Shown here: piece after piece, positions 35,341-43,720 of the stretch
How the letters are laid out: every line of letters starts with the position of its first letter
How positions within the stretch are numbered: position 1 is the first letter of the stretch
Translations under genes and position numbers: made by a program
Source of the DNA: Chitinophaga sp. CF118
Lineage (GTDB): Bacteria; Bacteroidota; Bacteroidia; Chitinophagales; Chitinophagaceae
Length of the DNA stretch: 64,000 nucleotides
Assembly (NCBI RefSeq): GCF_900112615.1
Contig: NZ_FOMK01000002.1
Coordinates: 744,001 to 808,000 of the forward strand
Reading direction: 5' to 3'
The notes under the pieces: model-generated
Database searches by the model: none
The model's input: the letters and a program-made list of their open reading frames with translations, nothing else
Told to the model about the DNA's origin: nothing

Positions 35341-36237
35341 TTAACGTAACACTCTCTTGTCGCTACTAGCTCCCCAGAAATTCAGTACATCTTCCCTGGT
35401 ACCTGTAAATGGTCCTGAAGCATTTACTTTCAGTCCGGCCATAGCGGAGGCAAATTCACCTGCCTGCTGTGGACCAGCACCTTTATGACGCTCACATAAG
35501 TAACCAGCCATATAGGTATCACCACAACCAGTGGTATCGGCAAAGTTACCGGGAATGTAAGGAGGAATACTGTAGAAAACATTGTCTTTCAGGATCACGG
35601 ATCCCATGCTTCCCAGTGTAACTACCACTTCTTTTACACCCCATTCGGCCAGGATTTTTGCGCCTGTACTTACATCCTTTACGCCAGTAAGCACTTCCAG
35701 CTCATATTCATTGGCCTTCAGAATATCCACATATTTCAGTGCTTCTTTCTTGGCGGGCCAGTCAACCGGGAGTACCTGCTCATTCTGCACAGTTCTAAGA
35801 TATCCCTGTGCATCCAGAGAAACGATTCCTTTACCAGCAAGGAGTTTGATTACATCTACAGGAATATCTTCTGCCAGCAATGGCCCCAGATGATATATAG
35901 CTGCATCAATATTCTGTAATTGCTGAACGGTAATAGGATCTGCCGTTTGAGATACTCTCTGGGTACGGTCTTCCAGGTTTTCTGTGTAGCGGTTTTCGAA
36001 GTATACAGTATTTTTGCTTGGCACGACGCTTATGTCAATCCCATTCTTACGCAATTCATCTACAATGTACATTTCTTTTTTCGCCAGTGAAGTCACCAAC
36101 ATATAACTTACATCCATATTACGGATGGCATTTGAGAAATAGAAGGAAGTACCTCCAGCCATCTTAACAACCGTGCGGGTCGTAATAACCGTGTCTAATG
36201 TAATATGCCCTATACAACAAATGTCAAACATGCTCAA
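35341..36237 (-). CDS. PfkB-family carbohydrate/inositol-type kinase
   Basis: A 298-residue PfkB-fold kinase. The N-terminal MFDICCIGHITLDTV and GGTSFYFSNAIRNM form the sugar-binding edge. KANEYELEVLTGVKD and the C-terminal anion-hole motif DTTGCGDTYMAGYL (Asp as base) are the second signature, with GCGD instead of the commoner GAGD. The short lid and the GTSFYFS motif resemble inositol-3-kinase-like members, but the substrate is uncertain. ATG 36237 or ATG 36231 could be the start. It is a single gene facing the membrane-protein gene across the terminator. Confidence 0.82.
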   Translation of the reverse strand: MSMFDICCIGHITLDTVITTRTVVKMAGGTSFYFSNAIRNMDVSYMLVTSLAKKEMYIVDELRKNGIDISVVPSKNTVYFENRYTENLEDRTQRVSQTADPITVQQLQNIDAAIYHLGPLLAEDIPVDVIKLLAGKGIVSLDAQGYLRTVQNEQVLPVDWPAKKEALKYVDILKANEYELEVLTGVKDVSTGAKILAEWGVKEVVVTLGSMGSVILKDNVFYSIPPYIPGNFADTTGCGDTYMAGYLCERHKGAGPQQAGEFASAMAGLKVNASGPFTGTREDVLNFWGASSDKRVLR

Positions 36238-36459
36238 TGTGTTTAGCTTTAAGTGTGCCAGTTAAAATCTTTAAAATCTGAATCTGTTGTAGGTAGGTAA
36301 TGCAAATATAATAAATTATGTGATTATGAAGAAGGAAAAATATAAAAAGCTGATAATAAAAGAGATAGGCTTAAAATTATAGTTAATCAGTATACCCCTG
36401 GGTCATATTGTATAAAAATCATGTATTTTGGAAAAGCTTATCTTAAAATCATAAGCTTT

Positions 36460-37038
36460 ATGCATACAACCCTTATTCAGATTATAGAAACCATGATCCG
36501 TCTCGATGAGTCGGAAAAAGAATTTATATCGTCCCTTTTTACAGCCAAACATTACCTAAAAGGGGAATATTTCTTACAGGAAGGGCAGGTCTGCAAAACT
36601 GTGGGCTTTATTGAACAAGGCCTGATACGTTATTATTCCACTGGGGAAATGGGGGATGAACTAATATATGATTTTGGAAAAGAAAATGATTTTACCTGTA
36701 ATTATGAAAGTTTTCTGGATCATTCCCCTTCCAGCAAAAACATTCAGTGTATTGAAGACAGTACTATCCTCTCCATGTCGTACGATAACCTGCAACTACT
36801 CTATGAGCATGTAAAAGAAGGCCAGAAATTCGGCAGGCTGGCTTGTGAGCAACTTTACGTGCAGGCGATAAAGAAAGTCACCTCTTTATATACAGATCAA
36901 CCAGAACAACGCTACCTGCTTTTCACAGCAACTTATCCTGATCTTCTTCAACGTATTCCACAGTACTATATATCTTCTTTTGTTGGGGTGAAACCTCCTT
37001 CTTTAAGCCGTATCCGCAAAAGATTATCCTCTCAGTAG
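36460..37038 (+). CDS. Crp/Fnr family transcriptional regulator
   Basis: A ~192-residue Crp-like regulator with cNMP-type barrel (YFLQEGQVCKTVGFIEQGLI, then DELIYDFGKENDF) and a C-terminal winged helix (YISSFVGVKPPSLSRIRKRL). The start is chosen at ATG 36460 because MHTTLIQIIETMIRLDESEK aligns with usual family N-termini; an ATG 13 codons earlier is possible. It precedes a small membrane-protein gene by 74 bp, probably its regulatory target. Confidence 0.88.
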   Translation: MHTTLIQIIETMIRLDESEKEFISSLFTAKHYLKGEYFLQEGQVCKTVGFIEQGLIRYYSTGEMGDELIYDFGKENDFTCNYESFLDHSPSSKNIQCIEDSTILSMSYDNLQLLYEHVKEGQKFGRLACEQLYVQAIKKVTSLYTDQPEQRYLLFTATYPDLLQRIPQYYISSFVGVKPPSLSRIRKRLSSQ

Positions 37039-37079
37039 ATTTATTAACCCAGGTGAATGAATATTTTTTTTGCTCCTCC

Positions 37080-37087
37080 TAGCTTTG
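37080..37087 (+). promoter_or_regulatory. Candidate -7 element before the small membrane-protein gene
   Basis: TAGCTTTG matches TAnnTTTG and lies 25 bp upstream of the ATG at 37113. No -33 box at the right spacing is clear. Confidence 0.35.
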
Positions 37088-37112
37088 CATCATCACCTTA
37101 AATCAAAAAACA

Positions 37113-37445
37113 ATGATCCTATTTAACATTCTCCTCCTCATTCATTTTATTACCTTTATTGGATATCTGGCCATACTCTTTCTTTTATGGCCTAAGCATA
37201 CAGAGGTATTGAGAGATAAAAAAGGCATGATACTGGGAATTATTATCCTGCTTACCGGAATAGGGCTTGCGATCCTGAAATACCCACATATCAACTATTT
37301 CAAAGTTGTTCCCAAGATTACCATTTTTGTGGCGATTGCCATTATTAACGGCATATATGATAATAAACCGTTCACGAAGACCGCTTATTATACATTACTG
37401 GGGTTAACATTACTTGCCGCTTGTATTGCTGTGGTAAAGGTTTAA
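37113..37445 (+). CDS. Four-helix membrane protein of unknown function
   Basis: A 110-residue hydrophobic protein with four membrane helices (e.g. ILLLIHFITFIGYLAILFLL and GIIILLTGIGLAILKY). The pattern NYFKVVPKITIFVAIAIIN and the final helix resemble small SirB/CopD-like families of Bacteroidota, without a firm assignment. It follows the Crp/Fnr gene and ends 2 bp before the end of a convergent lipoprotein gene. Confidence 0.65.
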   Translation: MILFNILLLIHFITFIGYLAILFLLWPKHTEVLRDKKGMILGIIILLTGIGLAILKYPHINYFKVVPKITIFVAIAIINGIYDNKPFTKTAYYTLLGLTLLAACIAVVKV

Positions 37446-37447
37446 TC

Positions 37448-37903
37448 CTATTTTACCTTTACATACTTCTCAATGATCACTCTTTCAATACCCGCAGCTT
37501 CTACCTTTTCAATACCCTGCTGGACTAAAGTATCATTACTTACAGTCACGGTAAAAGTAAAGGCTTTCCCTTCCCAGTTTTTATCCTTATAATAATCAAG
37601 ATGTTCTATATATTGATTCCCTGTCAATGTGTAGCTACCACCACCTGCATCAAAATTATTTATGGAATCGGTTGTTAAGCTGTGCTTTAAAAATGAAAAG
37701 TGGGTATCATTAATTATTTTGATCATGCTTTGATCTTTGGTATAATCAGTGAAAGAAGTATCTCCTTTCGTAATTGTTGTTCCGGATATTAATTGCCAGG
37801 TTCCATTTAAATGAACGGTTGGCTGATCATCTTTCACTGATTTAACATTACATGATAAAATAAAGACGGCGGCTGAGAATAAGGCTACAATTTTAAATTT
37901 CAT
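37448..37903 (-). CDS. Lipocalin-like lipoprotein
   Basis: A 151-residue predicted lipoprotein: a signal peptide with lipobox (FILSC, Cys near 18), then a lipocalin-like barrel opening LNGTWQLISGTTITKGD and containing DQSMIKIINDTHFSFLKH. Similar Bacteroidota proteins carry a 'lipocalin-like' or DUF4488-type domain; ligand unknown. Anchoring in the outer or inner membrane is expected. A single gene. Confidence 0.7.
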   Translation of the reverse strand: MKFKIVALFSAAVFILSCNVKSVKDDQPTVHLNGTWQLISGTTITKGDTSFTDYTKDQSMIKIINDTHFSFLKHSLTTDSINNFDAGGGSYTLTGNQYIEHLDYYKDKNWEGKAFTFTVTVSNDTLVQQGIEKVEAAGIERVIIEKYVKVK

Positions 37904-38070
37904 ATCGAGGATTTGAATCTTAAATATATTACAAATATTTTATTGTTGTTCAGGCAAAATAAAAAGTTAAAACAAAAAAGGGAGCGATTAAGCCCCCAAT
38001 AGTTTACAGTATAGCTTAAAAATTCTGTAAAATTTGAACCACAAGAATCAAAAACCTATTCCAAAATCGC

Positions 38071-38391
38071 TTATTGAAAAATCTCGAACTTTGTCACCTT
38101 ACACGTCGCCTTTGAGATCGCCACGTACGCTCCACCTGTATTTCTGATATTTCCATTCGTTGCGATCCGCAGGATTTGTATCAGACTATCATTTTCAAAG
38201 ATCTCAGTTTTAAAGTAGCCATCCGGTACCTTCCTCTTTTTATCCAGTTTTTTGAAGACCAGCTCACTTTGCTTTCTTACCGAATCAATATTACATCCTT
38301 TAGCTGTAAGAGCATTATCCAGGTTCTGGTCCGCATTACAGAACTTTATTGCCAATGAAGTGCATATAAATACCAATAGTACTGTTTTCAT
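38071..38391 (-). CDS. Small exported protein, possibly NTF2-fold-like immunity protein
   Basis: A 106-residue protein with an N-terminal signal-like segment (MKTVLLVFICTSLAIKF). The C-terminal GGAYVAISKATCKVTKFEI resembles the ending of NTF2-fold immunity proteins (GGxxYVxIxKxTCxVxxF). The start codon overlaps by 4 bp (ATGA) the stop of a reverse-strand fragment that ends like a polymorphic toxin. This supports an immunity role, but the assignment is tentative. Confidence 0.5.
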   Translation of the reverse strand: MKTVLLVFICTSLAIKFCNADQNLDNALTAKGCNIDSVRKQSELVFKKLDKKRKVPDGYFKTEIFENDSLIQILRIATNGNIRNTGGAYVAISKATCKVTKFEIFQ

Positions 38392-38510
38392 AAAGACTCG
38401 TTTTTAGTGACTAAGGAATGTACACCAACAGCACCGCTTATAGCTCCAATGACTGTTCCCTTTAATAAATTGTCAGAGCCTGATAAGATGCCAAAACCCA
38501 AACCTGTAAT
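38388..38510 (-). pseudogene. C-terminal fragment of a polymorphic toxin-like protein
   Basis: An open frame of 40 codons (ITGLGFGILSGSDNLLKGTV ... IGAISGAVGVHSLVTKNESL) bounded upstream by TAA and ending at a TGA that overlaps the ATG of the next gene (ATGA). It has no start codon, so the 5' part has been lost. The Gly-rich GxxxG pattern and the overlap with a probable immunity gene are typical of toxin ends. It is too short for a firm family assignment. Confidence 0.4.
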
Positions 38511-38800
38511 TTACGAGGTAGGCAATTGGTTAATATAGTTAAAGGGCTGTCTTTTTTTATTAGGCTTATATTTATTACAAATTGCCAGGAGGATATTTAT
38601 AGAAAGGCCTAAACAAGGTCCATTTTTAGCTCCAGTAACCTAATGAAAAAACTATATTGTAGCATTATTTTTTTTAGATGGGCAATATTATTGAATAAAA
38701 ATCAATCAGATGTTAACCCTTTGTTAATCAGAAGAAAACATAAACTAGTTGGTCTTTGGGGGGATAAAAGTGAAGTTGTGAACATTACTTAGACACTCAA
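38511..38800. other. AT-rich intergenic region, no gene recognised
   Basis: No coding signal on either strand. It precedes the compact hairpin structure at 38805-38862. Confidence 0.35.
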
Positions 38801-38804
38801 AGAT

Positions 38805-38862
38805 CTCACACATCTAGTCTACGCAAGTAGACGAGGGGAAGGAAACTGTGAGTACTCCTTTT
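38805..38862 (+). ncRNA. Candidate structured RNA with GNRA-capped stem
   Basis: Outer stem CTCACA (38805-38810) pairs with TGTGAG (38847-38852). The inner stem GTCTAC (38817-38822) / GTAGAC (38827-38832) is capped by the GNRA tetraloop GCAA and can extend 3 bp past an A-G mismatch. A purine-rich single strand (GGGGAAGGAAAC) joins the inner and outer stems, and a T run follows. It could be a small RNA end or terminator; no known riboswitch was recognised. The next gene starts 186 bp downstream. Confidence 0.3.
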
Positions 38863-39047
38863 TGTAAAAAAACTTTTTGTGTTTGTTAACTGTACATGTT
38901 GTTTCACTAATAAGGCTGCACAAAATTAATTCTCCATCAATCAGGTCAGTAACTGAAATTACATTAATTTCACTTTAATGCTTTGGCTGCTATAATACTA
39001 ATGGTGCTATTTAGGCGGATGATAAATTCATAGGTGTAATTATAAAA

Positions 39048-39848
39048 ATGATACGGATAATTCTATTCTTAACAGTTTGTGTTCTTTCTTGTGGACAACA
39101 TGGGGTAGAAATAAAAACAAAAGGCAGAGACATAAAACCTTTGACCGATAGTACGACTGACATTTTCACCGAAAAAAAAACATCTTTGAATCAGTTGTTC
39201 CTACTAAACAAAGATTCAGCAAAATTTAGTTCACAGGATTTGTGGACATCAATACTTATTGGACATCTATTCGACAAAAAGCAAAAAGATGCGGTTCTTA
39301 GATATGAGGACAATGACACAGTTGCAAATGTTATTATTCTGAGGCTGTCAGGAAAAAACTGGGATACTATCTTTTCTACAAAGATTTGTCCAGTGACAAC
39401 AGGTGGTTTTGAAGACCTCATAGAAGTGAGTGACTTTAACGGAGACAATATTCCTGACTTGAAAGTTGTAAAGGATTATTGGAATATTCATATTGGAGAA
39501 AAGTCTGACCTATGGCTATACAGCAAAAATAATTTTACAAAAGTGCAAGGATTTGATAGTATCATAAGTGCAACATATGATAAACGCACGAACTTGATTT
39601 ATTCATATCAAAGCATGGGTTGCGCAGATATGATTATGTACTTTGGGATTTTCAAAATCATTGGAAATAAAGTGAAGAAAATAAAAGAGATGAGCTGCGA
39701 CTGCTGCCTGGAATCTAATGACAGTTGTAAAATCAAGGTGTTTGGAGAAAAGCCTTATTTCGTTCCATACAAAACGGCTTATAAATATGTTCCCAGTTTT
39801 TATGCAGAAGGTGTTAGAGAAAAATGTGAAATGGTTGTAGGCAAATAA
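39048..39848 (+). CDS. Hypothetical lipoprotein
   Basis: A 266-residue predicted lipoprotein (MIRIILFLTVCVLSCGQ; lipobox LSC, Cys near 15). It contains DFNGDNIPDLKV, an FG-GAP/VCBS-like calcium-binding D-x-N-x-D motif. The rest (residues 60-260) is beta-rich with Cys pairs (SCDCCLESNDSC). I do not recognise a named family. It stands alone, between the hairpin region and an ATP-grasp gene. Confidence 0.6.
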   Translation: MIRIILFLTVCVLSCGQHGVEIKTKGRDIKPLTDSTTDIFTEKKTSLNQLFLLNKDSAKFSSQDLWTSILIGHLFDKKQKDAVLRYEDNDTVANVIILRLSGKNWDTIFSTKICPVTTGGFEDLIEVSDFNGDNIPDLKVVKDYWNIHIGEKSDLWLYSKNNFTKVQGFDSIISATYDKRTNLIYSYQSMGCADMIMYFGIFKIIGNKVKKIKEMSCDCCLESNDSCKIKVFGEKPYFVPYKTAYKYVPSFYAEGVREKCEMVVGK

Positions 39849-40017
39849 TTAAATGGAGGTATATGCTTCTATTTTGGTGCTCAGAATAGGGGAATTAGCG
39901 AACCAGTTTATAGCTGAAAACACATAACGGTACAATCGTAGCTGCTACCATCACACAAAATGTGGAACTGACGGAATGTTTTGCCTACCTGGAAGATTAT
40001 GTATATTCGTAGCCGAT

Positions 40018-40734
40018 ATGAACAATTTGCCAACGCTCCTTATACCCGAAAAGATTGATATTGAATCTAAACAGGTACTGATAACCTGGAATAACAAGGG
40101 AGGACAAGTAAAACAACTAGGTAAATACTGGATCAAAGATGAAGCGCTGACTACACAGCCCATTGCGCTATATGGTAACCAGACTTTTGTGCTGGTGCTT
40201 GCACAGCTGTATAGTGTAGCCCTGATTTCACCGGATGATACCCTGGTATCCAGATTGGATAGAAAATGGACAAAACGGGATATTACGACAAAGACTATCG
40301 CGCTAATCACAGAGCAGGATTTCCCTACTTTTATCAAACCAGTGATACCCAAAATATTCATCGCAGGTATCTTTCAAAACAAAACTGCATTTGAACAGGT
40401 TACAACCGGTTTACAATCTACCGAAGAAATCCTTGTTTCATCTATCGTTACACCTATTCTGGCTGAAGCAAGAAGTTTCGTTCTGAACGGCGAAATAAAA
40501 GATATCGCCTTGTATGAAGGCGAAGCCAGCCTGGATGCCGGAAAAGTTTTTTTAACAGATTTTTTATTGGCCCGTAAAGTTGACCTCCCCTACTCTGTTG
40601 TCATAGATATTGCTTTTAATGAAACGTTGGGCTGGTTTATTCTTGAATTTAATGCCTGCTGGGGCGCAGGACTCAATAACTGCCACGCTGAAAAAGTAAT
40701 CGACTGTATCATCAGCGCCAGTATTAACTTGTAA
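40018..40734 (+). CDS. ATP-grasp domain protein (DUF4343-like)
   Basis: A 238-residue protein with the ATP-grasp layout seen in DUF4343: FIKPVIPKIFIAGIFQN (ATP lysine region), ILVSSIVTPILAEARSFVLN, and the metal-binding end VVIDIAFNETLGWFILEFNA followed by CWGAGLNNCHAEKV. Such enzymes join a carboxylate to an amine using ATP; the substrate is unknown. ATG 40018 (MNNLPTLLIPEK) is preferred over an upstream ATG that lacks conserved sequence. No precursor peptide or partner gene is visible nearby. Confidence 0.7.
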   Translation: MNNLPTLLIPEKIDIESKQVLITWNNKGGQVKQLGKYWIKDEALTTQPIALYGNQTFVLVLAQLYSVALISPDDTLVSRLDRKWTKRDITTKTIALITEQDFPTFIKPVIPKIFIAGIFQNKTAFEQVTTGLQSTEEILVSSIVTPILAEARSFVLNGEIKDIALYEGEASLDAGKVFLTDFLLARKVDLPYSVVIDIAFNETLGWFILEFNACWGAGLNNCHAEKVIDCIISASINL

Positions 40735-41304
40735 ACCCTATATGAGCGGCTATAACCCGCATCCGCGCTAAGCAGCCCGCTGTATTTTTTCCCTAAAACA
40801 TTGGCCGCGATGTAGCTGATATTAGTAAAATGATCCAGGACAGCCTCTTTACGCCCGTTATCATGCTACAAGGGGATACGCTTTCAATGGCAGAAATAGC
40901 AGCCAAGCTGACCACAACAGATTAATATGCAGGTAGCCAACGACTCTTATTATGGAGGTATACTACTGCTACACTCTGCTGACGCATGATACCAAACGCA
41001 GCAGGTACTACAATTGCATATCTATCCAATGCTTTGAAAAGAATGATGGGTTGCATGGTTACCAGCAATATAGCTTGTGTTGCCATTAATGAGCCGATGA
41101 GTGCGACATTTCGTGTGAATGTAGATTTAAACAGGTAAAAGAGATATGTTTCTCTTATTATTTGAATCGTTGTAAAGTGGTCATCTGCTTGGATCTCATG
41201 TTTCCGCCCTTGAATACTTATTTGAAAGTCAGGTATTGAAGATTTTTGAGTATAAAATATTTCTTAACTAGTGATTAACGTAATTCAATTTTGAGTTAAC
41301 TATA
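40735..41304. other. Gene-free region with decayed coding fragments
   Basis: On the + strand a short frame (40862-40925) reads MLQGDTLSMAEIAAKLTTTD and then stops, similar to the second helix-turn-helix of an AraC-type protein. On the - strand a 113-codon open stretch without a start codon (41263 down to 40922) contains a hydrophobic part (TRNVALIGSLMATQAILLVT). Both look like debris of unknown genes. Confidence 0.3.
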
Positions 41305-41368
41305 TTGTCTTCTCATTAAGTTCGCTTATATCAATTAACTGATATAAGCGAACTTAATGAGAAGACAA
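41305..41368. repeat. Perfect 29-bp inverted repeat with a 6-nt loop
   Basis: Arms 41305-41333 and 41340-41368 are exact reverse complements over 29 bp (inner part TTCGCTTATATCA / TGATATAAGCGAA) around the loop ATTAAC. No T run follows, so it is not a standard terminator. It sits in the middle of a gene-free stretch, far from any stop codon (570 bp after the ATP-grasp gene). Confidence 0.85.
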
Positions 41369-41659
41369 ATGAACAAACTGAAACAGATCTAAGTAGCCAT
41401 TTCAAGCCAAGAAGCTGAATAGATTATAGAAAACAGCAGGCAAATGGAGAAAAATACTGACCGCATAAAAATGGAAATCAACGCATTACAGCATTAATTG
41501 TTCTGAAGATGGATGATCTTATTTCTAAACTGCTGTGGTTTAAATATTTCGAACATAGTTTGGACATGTAGCTATGCAATAGATAAGAATAGCTCCAAGA
41601 AAGATCCATAAAATATTTCCCGCACAATAAAATAATTAAACAAACCCCACATAAAATAA
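41369..41659. other. Gene-free region after the 29-bp inverted repeat
   Basis: An AT-rich stretch with several stops in all frames and no family signature. It presumably contains the promoter of the GIY-YIG gene at its 3' end. Confidence 0.35.
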
Positions 41660-42232
41660 ATGAATCCTGTTCCAGAATTGCAAACATCCATAATAGATCA
41701 GTTCAAAGAAATTGACCTGGGAATTTCCAATGAAGCTGCCAGACTAAGGCAATTGGCCGATATACTTGTTTTTGATCACATAATGGAATTTGAACTCAAT
41801 AACGACCCTCCTTCCGTTGCGGAACATTTAATGCACCGAAAAGGCGTTTATTTCTTCCAGATAAAGAATAAAGATCTATCTCTTGATGTATTGAGCTGGG
41901 TGACAGCATTTACCCAGTTGTGGAAAGGTGCTGATGTAATTTGGGTGCCTGGTATTAAAAAAGGGCGAGTTAAGGCTCATGGCCGTTTCGACGAATGGAT
42001 TCCCTTGTACATAGGAAAGTCCAAAAACGTAGGCAACAGAATTACAGAACATATTCACCAGGTAAAGGACCGTAGGACATTTTCCATGAAGTTAAAGGCA
42101 AGAACAAACTTACATGGAGAAGTATTGAGAGTAAGCTGGATACCCCTTGATGTTGTAAATTATGATATGATAGCACCTGCCATTGAAAGTATGCTCAGGG
42201 AGAGGATTAATCCGATCACAGGAAAGCAATAA
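41660..42232 (+). CDS. GIY-YIG domain protein
   Basis: A 190-residue protein with a GIY-YIG nuclease-like fold: GVYFF (residue ~62), PLYIGKSKNVGNRITEHIHQ (~115, with Arg and His), and IESMLRERINPITGKQ at the end, where the catalytic Glu lies. It has a ~60-residue N-terminal extension. Single-domain members of this family are widespread, and their DNA target is unknown. It is followed 10 bp downstream by a uracil-DNA-glycosylase-family gene, suggesting a DNA-repair pair. Confidence 0.8.
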   Translation: MNPVPELQTSIIDQFKEIDLGISNEAARLRQLADILVFDHIMEFELNNDPPSVAEHLMHRKGVYFFQIKNKDLSLDVLSWVTAFTQLWKGADVIWVPGIKKGRVKAHGRFDEWIPLYIGKSKNVGNRITEHIHQVKDRRTFSMKLKARTNLHGEVLRVSWIPLDVVNYDMIAPAIESMLRERINPITGKQ

Positions 42233-42242
42233 AAAGGACGCA

Positions 42243-42728
42243 ATGTTAAAACAATCGTTTCCCCCAATTGCCGATAAAAACAGCAAAATTCTTATATTAG
42301 GAACTATGCCAGGTGAACGATCACTGCAACAACAACAGTATTATGGACATAAAGGAAACCAGTTTTGGAAACTGATATTTACGTTATTTGACAAGCCCAT
42401 CAGTCATGACTATGATGAAAAGAAACTGATACTACTCGACAAAGGCCTCGCACTATGGGATGTACTTCAGCATTGTGAGCGAACCGGTAGCGCCGATAGT
42501 ACTATTAAAAATGATATCCCCAATGATTTTATTGCTTTCTATGAGAAATTTCCAGGAATACGACATGTTTTCTTTTCCAGCGGCAAGGCAAGAGAGCTGT
42601 ACCAAAAGCATGTGATTAAGAATGAAAATTTAACGTACTACCAATTGCCTTCGCCTAGTAGCGCTAACACCTGGAAAACATTTGAAGAGAAATTAACTGA
42701 ATGGAAAAAGGTATTGGAATATTTATAA
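42243..42728 (+). CDS. DNA-deoxyinosine glycosylase (uracil-DNA glycosylase superfamily)
   Basis: A 161-residue glycosylase of the hypoxanthine-DNA glycosylase group, removing deaminated adenine. It shows ILGTMPGERSLQQQQYYGHK (motif 1), GNQFWKLIFTLF, and LPSPSSANTWKTFEEK (motif 2). The start at ATG 42243 (MLKQSFPPI) matches the family; an in-frame upstream ATG lies inside the GIY-YIG gene. Probably co-transcribed with that gene. Confidence 0.88.
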   Translation: MLKQSFPPIADKNSKILILGTMPGERSLQQQQYYGHKGNQFWKLIFTLFDKPISHDYDEKKLILLDKGLALWDVLQHCERTGSADSTIKNDIPNDFIAFYEKFPGIRHVFFSSGKARELYQKHVIKNENLTYYQLPSPSSANTWKTFEEKLTEWKKVLEYL

Positions 42729-43142
42729 TTACCTAAAAAGAGAATGGAATTGTAATAATATAGATAAAGAGTCTGATAATCGTCTAAGTGACTACATGTA
42801 TCCATCAGGTAGGGCTGCTCAAATAAAGATGGTCATATTTCAATTGCCAGTAGTATTAGGGAGATCATTAGGATCCTATATTTTCCTTAATACAGTCATT
42901 TGTGATAACTCCAAACCACCAAACAAGTGTTATGTCTCCACAGGATTTTAAGGAAATAATAAAATGCCGATAAGTTTCTAGTTAATCTCATCTCCCGAAT
43001 ATAGATTAAGTCTCGCTAAAACGCTGCTCGAACATGAACAGTATATAATACCTTTATGATTCAAACTACAGCGCCACCCGAACAAATCTTTTTTGTTGAA
43101 TTTAGTTAGTTTTAAGAACTTACGAATCGATACATTACAGTT
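42729..43142. other. Gene-free region
   Basis: Short frames only, none with a recognisable domain, and no strong hairpin. It may have held the upstream part of the HNH-toxin-like gene whose tail begins at 43143. Confidence 0.35.
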
Positions 43143-43319
43143 ATGCCTAAAATGAAAACAAACAACCGTCAAGGGTTACATATCCATCGAGTAAAACCGA
43201 TTTTATTCAGTGGTAGCCCAACAGACCTGGAAAACATACGATTAATAACACGACCACAACATGCAGAATATGTTGTGTTTTGGAACAGAAAAGTCAAGGA
43301 GCTAAAAAATAATAGATGA
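43143..43319 (+). pseudogene. HNH-like nuclease toxin C-terminal fragment
   Basis: A 58-residue frame with GLHIHRVKPILFSGSPTD, ENIRLITRPQHAEYVVFWN. The H-x-H...P...GxPxDxxN...H...W spacing resembles the C-terminal half of HNH/ENDO VII-type polymorphic toxin domains. It ends by ATGA overlap with a SMI1/SUKH-family gene, the usual immunity partner of such nucleases. The frame is closed by a TAA 10 codons before the ATG, so if real it is a remnant or a very short cassette. Too small to be an active toxin as seen. Confidence 0.5.
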
Positions 43320-43714
43320 AGTCCTATTTGGAAAAACTGGCAAAGAATTTCACTCCTTCAATTCCGGCAACTCATGACGGGATTGCTGAAGCAGAAAGGC
43401 ATTTTAACATTTCATTTCCTACCGACTATAAAGAGTTTTTATTATTCACAAATGGGCTGGAAGGAGAAGTAGATGATGGGTATCTGGTACTTTGGAGTGC
43501 CAAAGAACTGATTGAGTTGAACACAACATATCATGTCACCGAATTTATAGAGCAAATAATTATTTTCGGTTCAGATGGAGCAGAAGAAGCTTTTGCGTTT
43601 GATATATCAGGTACTCAACCTTCAATTGTAAAATTGCCATTTATTGGAATGGGATATATACCGAATGAAAAATTGGCTGACACATTTGAAGCTTTTTTAT
43701 TGCAAAAAATTTAA
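43316..43714 (+). CDS. SMI1/KNR4 (SUKH) family immunity-like protein
   Basis: A 132-residue SUKH-fold protein: ATHDGIAEAERHFNISFPTD, YKEFLLFTNGLEGE, LVLWSAKELIELN, and IIIFGSDGAEEAFAFD followed by PFIGMGYIPNEKLADTFEAF. SUKH proteins are the most common immunity proteins for contact-dependent and secreted nuclease toxins in bacteria. It overlaps by 4 bp a short HNH-like fragment and precedes an RHS-like fragment, so it is probably an orphan immunity gene that still protects against related toxins. Confidence 0.85.
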   Translation: MKSYLEKLAKNFTPSIPATHDGIAEAERHFNISFPTDYKEFLLFTNGLEGEVDDGYLVLWSAKELIELNTTYHVTEFIEQIIIFGSDGAEEAFAFDISGTQPSIVKLPFIGMGYIPNEKLADTFEAFLLQKI

Positions 43715-43720
43715 ACCTAA

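Noticed and set aside
40922-41263. 113-codon reverse-strand open stretch
   Set aside because: No start codon and no recognised family; the composition is AT-rich, so the length is only weakly significant. Kept only as possible debris.
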